Shown here: positions 46,933-56,039 of the stretch, in pieces
How the letters are laid out: each line of letters opens with the position of its first letter
Numbering within the stretch: the first letter of the stretch is position 1
Assembly: GCF_030272615.1 (NCBI RefSeq)
Contig: NC_081410.1
Span: 255,055,533-255,115,532, forward strand
Length of the DNA stretch: 60,000 bases
From: Cryptomeria japonica
Lineage: Eukaryota > Streptophyta > Pinopsida > Cupressales > Cupressaceae
Direction: 5' to 3'
Notes under the pieces: generated by a model
Databases searched by the model: none
The model's input: the letters and a program-made list of their open reading frames with translations, nothing else
What the model was told of the DNA's origin: nothing
Translations under genes and position numbers: made by a program

Positions 46933-47305
46933 GTATGTATCTCAAAAACCCATGTTTTCAATTTCATGAATTTCGATCGCTTGCGGGACATTGCGGGGCC
47001 CACAGGGAGTGCAGAAACTGACTTCTGCGCTTGTGTAGGGCGAATCCTGTGCTTGTGTGATGTCTTCTACACTTGTGTAGGGGAACACAGGTGTAGGTTA
47101 CATGATACAGGCGCAGTTGTGCATTGGGAACTCAATTTTTGTCCAAAATGACATGTGAATGATCCGAAAAGGGGGGATAAGGGTAGGATAAGTCAGAATA
47201 GATGAAAAACACCCTGATGTGGTCATGAAAATGAGGAAATGCAACCCATAGGAGCAAACCCTAAAATTGACAAAATGTGCCCCTATTGTGATATAGAGTC
47301 GACAG
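46933..47305 (+). other. intron of antisense PMD gene, element 3
   Basis: GTATGT at 46933 to TCGACAG at 47305, 373 bp, phase 0 at both ends, matching the element 2 intron in position and in both splice sites. Contains CTTGTGTAGG-type words. Confidence 0.6.
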
Positions 47306-49138
47306 TATCCATTGATCACGCGAGAGAACCGACCGGACTGCTTCATGCTATGACATAGACTCAGGAGCATGGATAGAGATACATTAGTAGGACTGGGGAT
47401 ATACTATATCACGTTCATGCCAGAGATTAGGGCAAACATAGGATTGCTTACTGCATTGGCAGAGCAATGGCATTCAGAGACTTCCTCCTTCCATCTAGCG
47501 ACTGGAGAGGTGACTGTGACACTAGAGGATATATGGCGTATCCTCCGCATTCCAATTCATGGAGAGATGATAGAGTATGACCCAGTGATAGGGAGAGATG
47601 CATTGTGTAGATTATTTGAGTGTGACATAGATGATCTGGATATCGTGGAGAGAGAGATTGGCTGGGAGACCATGGCATCAGAGTATGATCGATGATATGT
47701 GGTGATAGCAGTGGTGATAGCATGTCTACTAGCAGGGGACAAATGAGGACATGGATTCCCTATTGGATGGGGAAGAGTACTAGAGAGGATGGTGATAGAG
47801 GGGACAGTGTATGCATGGGGACCATGTGTACTAGCTATGCTATATTTTCAGATGCATCAGATAGCATATCAGGGAGTTCAGACTTTGAGCTGTGGAGTCA
47901 CATTGTTACAGGTATGGGCATTTGAGCACATAGCCATATGTCGACCGATTACAGAGAGACAGGTAGTACCACATCGACCATATGTGTACTGCTATGGGGG
48001 AGCACTGAGACAGGGTCCTTTTGGATACATATTGTATTGGCGACACGAGCTAGACAGATTGAGAGAGTTCACATGGAGGCCATATCGTGATTGCCCGGGA
48101 TGGTCAGATGATAGTGAGGAGCTACCTTATTGTAGATAGGAGAGGTACCTGATTGGGCGACCAATGAATTGCCAGAGAGTGATTGAGTTGTACCTACTAG
48201 AGAGATTCAGACGACAGTTTGGAGAGAGGCAGGATGTACCTAGGAGGACTGCACACTTTGCCTGATCTCACAGAGAGATGAGTCAGTGGGGGAGTATGAT
48301 TCAGCCACTCATAACATATGCTGACTTCTCACAGCTACAACAGAGATAGTGGGATTGGAGATCAGATGTGGTAGATGTCAGGACGACAGAGGAGTATGAG
48401 AGATGGTTTGCATGACTATGGCCAGTGCCATTGATAGATCCAGATATTTTAGTACCGAGGTGACAGAAGGACTTCCCACTCATAGGAGAGGAGGAGGGAG
48501 ATGATGAGGATGAGGAGGATGAGGGCGGGGATGAGGATGATGGGGAGGATGAGGGTGGAGATGAGGATGATGGGGAGGATGAGGGAGGGGATGAGGATGA
48601 TGGGGATGATGAGGATGGAGATGAGGATGGGGATGACGAGCAGGAGGCATTGCAGGATATACCCATAGAGCCGGAGATAGCTAGGATAGAGGAGATGGAG
48701 ATGTGTAGGGCTACCATAGTGAGTTAGCAAGATTACATTGCGACTTTAGAGAGAGAGCATGAGCAATTCAGAGCGGAGATAGCCAGACTCACAGTGGCTT
48801 GAGATGCAGCAATAGCTTAGGCACAGCAAGAAGAACAGAGAGTCACTGAGTATATTGGGTCGATTCGGGATGCCAGTGCACGCGAGATGGCACAGATGTT
48901 GGTAGAGACCGGAGAGGAGATACACCATTGGAGGACACTATATGAGAGTGCAGTTCCACCAGAGCAGAGAGCAGCATCATATCGGACACGATCGAGGACA
49001 GAAAGTAGGGCACGCTCTCAGAGGTCATTGAGCAACATTGGGGTGAGTGGACCTATGAGACCACCATAGCCAGGACCAGGAGGGACATCATCCACGAGAC
49101 ATGGCAAGGATGAGGAGGACAGAGGGAGCACCCAGTGA
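47306..49138 (+). pseudogene. antisense PMD gene exon 2, element 3
   Basis: Plus-strand frame of 611 codons, no frameshift. The PMD part has TALAEQWHSETSSFHLATGE and TLEDIWRILRIPIHGEM. GFPIGWGRVLERM, YVYCYGGALRQGPF, an acidic tract (about 48485-48645) and a coiled coil (about 48760-48900, FRAEIARL) follow, as in element 2. Stops lie at 47693, 48137, 49067 (all shared with element 2) and about ten others. One lies in the first part, where element 2 has CAA and element 3 has TGA (about 47351). Near 48180-48360 the two copies differ at CGA/TGA and CAG/TAG sites in both directions. Confidence 0.86.
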
Positions 49139-50200
49139 CAGAGGCACGTTCTCCTTATGACAGACAGTGGACATTTATGTAGTTTGACATTTTGTAGTCA
49201 GCCTGTGGGCCATACTTAGGACAAACAGTCCAATTTTGTACTCCAATATTATTGTGACATATGATATGATATGCATCAATATGATGGGATGAAATGTGTT
49301 ATGACTGATAGCTATATTTTTCATGTATGGATGACTTATGCACTGTTTATTGTGGAACATGTATGAATACATTTTGATGTGTTTTTGATGCATTTATAAT
49401 ATGAAATGGATAAAATGCTTGATGTGATGCTTGATGTAATGTAAATGTACTAACCGAATGGATGCAGGATGTAGCATATGTGTGTGGAGAAATCGGAGCA
49501 CTAGACTGAACTGACTATCTGAACGGACGGAAGAAATGTTAGTAAGAAGAAAATGAGACAAAGGACAGTTAGAGACAAAGAAAAACTTGCTTTCAGTAAT
49601 GCACTTTGTAGGTGAGAACCTTTATGTTAATGTAGCAAAATGGATGCGTAGCATCATGGCATTGAAAGCTAGAGCTGAAATGCAACCCTTTTTGCAAAAG
49701 ACAGACACATTGCAGACAAGCAATCACAACAAAAAAATAAAAGGACCATGAACCATCCCAGTCACTCTAAATCACTCAGTGACATCATCGAGCAACATAG
49801 GAACATGACCGAAGCCAGAGATAAATCAATAAAAAGATAAGATGCACAAATTCCAATAAATCAAACAAACATCTTGATCTTCATTGTCAAAAGTTGAAAG
49901 TGCTGATAGGATGATCATGTTGTCTGGTTTCAGGACATGCGATACCCCGTCTAAGACAGGACACAGTTTGGTTTTGAGTATACCACACCCTGTATAAGAC
50001 CCATGATATTATAGACAAGGACAAATGATATTGATGTTGAGTGATTGATATGACAATTATGATTAGTTTGAATGCCTGGTTTGATTGAAAAGTTCATCTG
50101 TTGAAGTGTGATTTCATTAAAGCGTAGTGTTGGATTGCATGTCATTGGAGGGATGCTCAGCGATCTGTCTATGCACAAAGGGGTTATTTTTTTATTTTTT
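49139..50200. other. conserved noncoding segment, element 3
   Basis: Counterpart of 39011-40280 in element 2, reversed. Shared blocks lie near 49742-49785 (CCATCCCAGTCACTCTAAATCACTCAGTGA, cut in two in element 1) and 49935-50005. No coding frame. Confidence 0.65.
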
Positions 50201-50204
50201 TTTG

Positions 50205-50330
50205 TTTTGCTTTTCGAGATTTTATAATTTTTTTGTGTTCATTTTTTTCAGGACTTTATATGACTTTTTAGGGATTTTTTCAGGACATTATTTGATTTTT
50301 AGAGATTTTTTCAGGACATTTTAAATGCAA
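50205..50330 (-). repeat. CAGGACATT repeats, element 3
   Basis: About three copies of the TTTTTTCAGGAC(A/T)TT motif; the short form of the minisatellite that is expanded in element 2 (38618-39010). Confidence 0.75.
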
Positions 50331-50570
50331 AAGTTCCAGTGATTGATCATGACAAGGGGAACGCACCCAATGCACATCTGAAAGATATACATAGACTGGG
50401 ACCAAAACATATGTACAAGAAATTGGAGTATCCAAGACAATGATGTTGACCAATAACAGGCCTGGAATAGGACATTGGGTCAAGACGAAGATAGACATGA
50501 TAAACCGGCCAAGAGAAAGCATAGCTAGAGGTCATGATAGATGACGGAGCAATAATCTCATTATTCATGG

Positions 50571-50632
50571 TGCCTGATTGCCAGGTTTTCACCATAGTAC
50601 TTGCCCAAAGCGCCTGTTTGCTTGGTTTTCAC
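50571..50632 (-). repeat. conserved tail motif pair, element 3
   Basis: Minus-strand GAAAACCTGGCAATCAGGCA (50571-50590) and GAAAACCAAGCAAACAGGCG (50611-50630) with a 40-bp period; spacer CTTTGGGCAAGTACTATG close to that in element 2. Confidence 0.82.
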
Positions 50633-50788
50633 TAGAGGGTGAATCATTTTTCTTTACTCTTTTGCTCTTTTTTGCACTCTTTTTTTTTTGTATTTTGCTT
50701 TTTTCACTTTTTTTTTTGTATTTTTTTGCTTTTTCTAGTTTTTTTTGTATTTTTTCAGGATCATATTTGAAGAAGTGCTGATAGAAAA

Positions 50789-51890
50789 TTATGGCCAGTA
50801 CTTGCAAAGATGCATGTTGTTTATAGGATCAGACAGAGGTTCACCTTCTGGGGTAGCAAGCTGATATGCCCTCGAGCCATATGCTGCAGTTACTATGAAA
50901 GGCCCAACCCAATTAGGTTCAAACTTGCCTTTGATGATGTCAGTAGACTGTACATTCTTAGGGTTTGCCTTTAAAACTAGATCTCCCACTTCGAAGTGCT
51001 GCCCTTTGACCTTCTTATTATAAGAGCGACGGAGATGGTTTTGATATGCTTGCAAATGTGTCAAGGTTGTCTGACGTTTCTCATCTAACATCTCAAGTTG
51101 GTGCAACTGAGAGACTCTGTGTGTCTCATCATCAATCAGGTGTTGCAAGGAAGGAATCTCCACTTCCAAAGGTAAAATGGCTTCCGCACCATACACCAAG
51201 GAAGAAGGTGTTGCGCTAGTAGGTGTGCGGATAGAAATGTGATAAGCCCATAGTGTTGGATTCAACTAAACATGCCAATTTCGACCAGCATCATTGACAA
51301 CCTTTTTCAAGATCTTGATAATGGTTTTATTGGATGCTTCAGCTTTAACATTCCCCTATGGATAGTATGGATTGGAGAAATGGTGTTGGATATGAAATTT
51401 TTCAAAGAGTTCTTTGACATCTTTATTCTTGAAGGGTCAACCATTATCTGTGACTATGGCAAGGGGAACCCCATATCGGCATATGATATAATTCAGCAAG
51501 AATTTTGAAATTTGCACACCAGTGATATAGGTCTTAGGGATAGCCTTGATCCATTTTGTAAAATACTCTATGGTTGTAATGATAAACTTGTGTCCATTTG
51601 CAGATGTCGGGTGAATCTTGCCAATAAGATCCAATCCCCATTGAGAAAAGGGCCACGGAGATATGATAGAATGAAGCTCTTGGGCTGGTGCATGAATGTA
51701 GTTTCCATGGATCTGGCATTTGTAACACTTCTTAACAAAATCGTGAACATCTTTTTCCAGAGTGGGTCAATAATACCCAGCATGAATCAACTTTTTGGCT
51801 AAGCTCAGACCATTAAAATGGCCTCCACATATACCATCATGAACCTCGTGTAAAGCCGTTTGTGTTTCGTCAAAATCCAAACACCTGAGG
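50789..51890 (-). pseudogene. element 3 integrase
   Basis: Minus-strand integrase in the gag-pol frame. The zinc-binding part at about 51880-51725 reads HEVHDGICGGHFNGLSLAKK, YY-stop-PTLEKD and KKCYKC; element 1 has tryptophan at the stop (TGG to TGA). The core has MDLIGKI (first aspartate), IVTDNG (second) and KAEASNKT (glutamate), so the catalytic triad is complete. The C-terminal part (51265-50789) has VYGAEAILPLEVEIPSL, FEVGDLVLK and NWVGPFIV, and ends ...NNMHLCKYWP. At least three stops in the core. Confidence 0.88.
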
Positions 51891-51952
51891 AGGGTATGGT
51901 CAAAAGAACGACGGTAAAGGGTGTCGGTGGTGATGACATATTTGGCTGTCTA

Positions 51953-52786
51953 TCAGATAAAGGCTCGATGTTGGTTAGCGGAAAGGTTGGGTGGTAAGGT
52001 TTGGGATTTCAAATATTGATATACATCATTGTACCACGGGGAGTCGGGACCAACAAGAACGCACATCACATCTGCTGTTGGAATGTCAAAAGAAGGAACC
52101 AGCAATTGTTCAACTAAAAATTCACATTTATCCATATTGTGGGGCATATTCAACATGGAAGCAATCGTAGCCATTGCATCTGCCGACTTGTTTTGCATTC
52201 TTGGAACTTGATTGAAATGGATAGCCATGAATTTTGTCTTGAAGAAATCTACCATATGCTTATAGGGAATAAGCTTTTCATCTTTTGTTTCATAGTCATC
52301 ATTCACTTGTCGGATGACTAATTGAGAATCTCCATAGACTTGCAAATGTGTGATATTCCAGTGGACTGCTACTCGGAGTCCTGTGACCAGTGCTTCATAC
52401 TCGGCAATGTTGTTGGTACAATGAAAAGTTATCCTGTAGGACTTGGGAATAGCATCACCTTGAGGGGTGACAAACAAGATGCCGGCTCCGGACCCGAACT
52501 TGGTATGGGATCCATCAAAGTATAACTTCCATTCATTAGAAGATGTAAGAGCAAATACTGATTCATCTGGAAAATTTGTCAACCTGGGATGATCATCATA
52601 AATAGGAGCCTCTGCAAGTTGATCTGCTATGACTTGTCCTTTTATCGCCTTTCGCTCCATATACTCAATATCAAATTCACTGAGAATCATGACCCATTTT
52701 GCTAGGCGACCCATCAAAGCTGCTCGGCTAAGCAAGTATTTTAAGGGATCAATTTTTGCAACCAACAATGTTTGGTGGCTTAACAT
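51953..52786 (-). pseudogene. element 3 RNase H region with archaeal-type domain
   Basis: Minus-strand open segment of 277 codons. It begins in the gypsy RNase H connection (LAKWVMILSEFDIEYMERK) and then carries the second RNase H: LYFDGSHTKFGSGAGILF (aspartate), NIAEYEALVTGLRVA (glutamate), VYGDSQLVIRQV (aspartate) and NKSADAMA (last aspartate). All catalytic positions look intact. The domain separates the Tat lineage from most gypsy elements. Confidence 0.88.
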
Positions 52787-52873
52787 ATAATGTCAAAGCT
52801 TTTGCGTTGCAAATACCACTACTAAGCATGCCCTTTCAATAGTTGAATAATTTAGCTCATAACCTACCAGTGT

Positions 52874-53839
52874 CTAGCTGATATAATTAATAGCTCGCTC
52901 TTTGTCGTGCTCATCTTGTTGGGCCAAGAGAACTCCTAATGCCATTTCAGTTGCAGAAATATACAATAAAAATGGTTTTCCTTCTACAAGAGGCATTAGG
53001 ATAGGCGGCGACAACAAATATTCTTTGAGAGCTTGAAAGGCTGATTGACATTGCTTAGTCCATTTAAAAGCGACATCTTTATGTAGTAGATGTTGGAATG
53101 GATGAAATTTGTCAGCCAACTGAGCTATGAAGTGGCGGATTGGCTGGAGCTTTCCTTGCAGACTGCGTAATTGACGGAGATTAGACGGAGGAGGCATATC
53201 CATTATTGCTTTAACCTTGGCAAGGTCGACCTCAATGCCTCTATGAGAAACAATGTACCCTAGTAACTTGCCAACTGTGACACCAAAGACACACTTCTTT
53301 GGATTGAGTCTGAGCTTGTAGGTCTCCATTCGGTCAAACATTGGGCCCAGGATTGCTAAATGACTATCTCTTGTGACAGATTTACATAACAAGTCATCAA
53401 CATAGTCCTCCATCAAAGTATGCATGAAATCATGAAAAATTGTCATCATCGCTCTTTGATATGTTGCGCCTGCATTTTTAAGACCAAAGGGCATCACATT
53501 CCAGCAATAAGTACCCCAAGCACATGTGAATGCAGTCTTATGCTGATCTTCAGGAGCAATGCGAATTTGGTTATAGCCAGAGAAACCATCCATCAATGAG
53601 AGCATCTCATATCCGGCAGTCATGTCCACTATGATGTCTATGTTTGGCAGTGGAAAGTCATCTTTAGGGCATGCTTTATTGAGATCCCTAAAATCTGTAC
53701 AAATTCTAATGCCCCCAGTTACTTTGCTAACTGGTACTAAATTTGAAATCCAATCTGCATAATCAATGGGTCTAATGAAGCCCACATCCAGTAATTTTTT
53801 TAGTTCCACCTTGACCAAAAGAGCCACCTGGGGATGCAT
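52874..53839 (-). pseudogene. element 3 reverse transcriptase and first RNase H
   Basis: Open over 321 codons on the minus strand. Motifs: ELKKLLDVGFIRPIDYADW, RICTDFRDLNKACPKDDFPL, LSLMDGFSGYNQIRIAPED (first catalytic aspartate), MPFGLKNAGATYQRAM, MEDYVDDLL (YVDD, near 53390-53412), LGYIVSHRGIEV, then the RNase H part LLYISATEMALGVLLAQQ. All polymerase motifs are intact, in contrast to element 1. Confidence 0.93.
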
Positions 53840-53842
53840 CTT

Positions 53843-54940
53843 TCAAAGTTTCTGTTTGACAGGCTTGGCATCGGCTTTCAATAGCAAATGATGAAGGACT
53901 AATTTTGGATCGAGGCCAGGCATATCTGCATAGGACCATGCAAAGCTGATCTTCTTCTCAAGAAAGAAATTAACAAAATCTATCTTTTCCTGTTTTGATA
54001 GAGAAGCAGCAAAATGAATGACCTTAGGGTTGTCAGGTGTACCCAAATTGATTTCCTCGGTCATTTCCACCAGTAACATTGATTTGTCCTAACTTGATAG
54101 GGGTATGTCCACTCTTCCACCTTTGGGCGCCTCAGAGAGGTTTTCACCCACAAGTACGTCTTTTGTTTTTACTTTTGTATGATCAGAGAGTGCCTTACGG
54201 TTTTCACTCAAAGATCTATTCTTTTGATTTTTTACTTTTTCTTTTCTTTTTTCATTTTGATGACTAGAAGAGGGAGTTGACTCCCCAAAATATGCTGTGG
54301 AATCCAAATCGATAGCAAATCCTACCTTATGATCACCTTGTGGCATGCCTTCCCGTAGTCCAAGGAATTCTGCAATTGCTTCGTCATTTTGAAAACAGTC
54401 CAATGTGAGTGGTTCTTGTTGGTCATGTTGGATAAGCTGGGGATAGATGAGGGGCATGTCATCATCGGTTGTAAGGAGAGAAAGGGTTGATATGGTAAAG
54501 ATGTAAACATCTGTGGTGTCACTATCCAAACTGCTTGTATCTGATTCGGAGCTTGGATCCCAGAATGACTCTATCCAAGCATGAGGACACATTTTAGGAA
54601 GAGGAGTTATTTCATGTTTGTCTTCCATAGGTAAATTATCAGGGTCAATGAAAATATTGTCGAGGGCATAGGAGCTAGAAGAAAAAGAACTCCACTCCCA
54701 TTCATTGGAATCAGTTTCGGGTCAGGTATCCTCAGGTGTTATTTCATCATCAGAGTCACGCCCTTTTCTACACGTGGGCACTTTGGATGATGAGGGTCCA
54801 ATTCGCAACGGTACAAAACTTAACCCTAAATTTGGAGGTCGCATCTTGGGTATAATAGGTTCTAGCCTTCCATTGTTGTTCAGGCCTAAGCCACTGCAGC
54901 CATCATATCCTTTCTTTTGCAGCATAGTAAATCCTTTGCC
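53843..54940 (-). pseudogene. element 3 G-patch-like motif and linker
   Basis: Minus-strand, same frame. MLQKKGYDGCSGLGLNNNGR at 54925-54866 resembles a G-patch. An acidic/serine-rich linker follows (54628-54089), with the segment before RT (LGTPDNPKVIHFAASL, then WSYADMPGLDPKLVLHHL). Stops separate the pieces; no frame change. Confidence 0.78.
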
Positions 54941-54943
54941 ATA

Positions 54944-56011
54944 TCATTCCACTAGCAACCTGACAGGTGGGGTCTCAGTTGGATCTTTGTAAAGCCAATC
55001 TATGACAACATCATCTAAAGTTTCTTTGTCAAGTTCACCCCATCTTGTAAATGTAGTGGGAGGCTGATATTGAATAATGACCTTAGGTTCCTTTTGCAAT
55101 AAATGCGGTTTGCCATATGATTTTGGAGATATTGGTAAATTCCCGATGAGGAATGTTTGATCCATTGAATATTCTCCACATCCTTGGTCTTGTATCTTCA
55201 ATTTTCCTTTGACAACATCTAACAATTCATTGGGATCCACATAACTATGTGAATTGGCCTCTCTATTGACTGGGACTTGCTGCTGAGGGGTATCCTTTAG
55301 AGTAGCACAAAATTGAAATGGATTAGGATCTTCAGGAATTGTTATCTCAGTTCCATTGTAAGGATATTTTAAACATTGATGATAAGTGGATGGAACTGCT
55401 TTCATTGCATGGATCCATGGACAGCCAAGAATCATATTGTAAGGGAGATCGAGGTCCAAGAACTGCAAGAAAGTGTTTTCTGTCACTGGACCGACTCTAA
55501 TAGGCAATGTAATTATCCCTTTGGATGGGCGCTTAGCATCATCATATGCTTTTATTGTTATTCTTCTGAAAGCATCAATATCATTTTCTGTATATCCAAG
55601 GCCAATGACCACTCTCAAGGTACAAATATTAAGACCCGCTCTGCCATCTATCAAGACTCGTCAGATTTTGCAATTATGGACAAAGACTTCAAGGTGTAAA
55701 GGATCATTATGAGGGAGCTTATTAGGTGAGATATCATTATCAGAAAATGCGACATTTTGGGAAACAACTAGATGTCCAATTCGGGCTTGAAACTGGTCAA
55801 CATCAATATCTGTCGGGATAGTGGACTCAATTAAAGCTTTATCTAGGACTGCACGATGCATGGGAGACATTTTCAACAACTCAAGGATTGATATTTGTGC
55901 AAGTGTCTTTCCTAGATGATCCAAGAGATTATACTGGCTTGCAGGAGTTGGTTTGGAAGGAGCTGCAGGAGCTCCTTTCAGGACTATTTTAGATCGACGA
56001 GTGGTGACCAC
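54944..56011 (-). pseudogene. element 3 aspartic protease
   Basis: Minus-strand. An approach region (LDHLGKTLAQISILELLK, then a segment open to 55661) leads to LIDGRAGLNICTLR (near 55645), where the aspartate of the active site is kept. AYDDAKRPSKG and YNMILGCPWIHAM follow. One TGA lies just before the active site (about 55660-55662). Confidence 0.85.
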
Positions 56012-56039
56012 GCAAGAGGGATCTTGTCCCTTTATTCTT

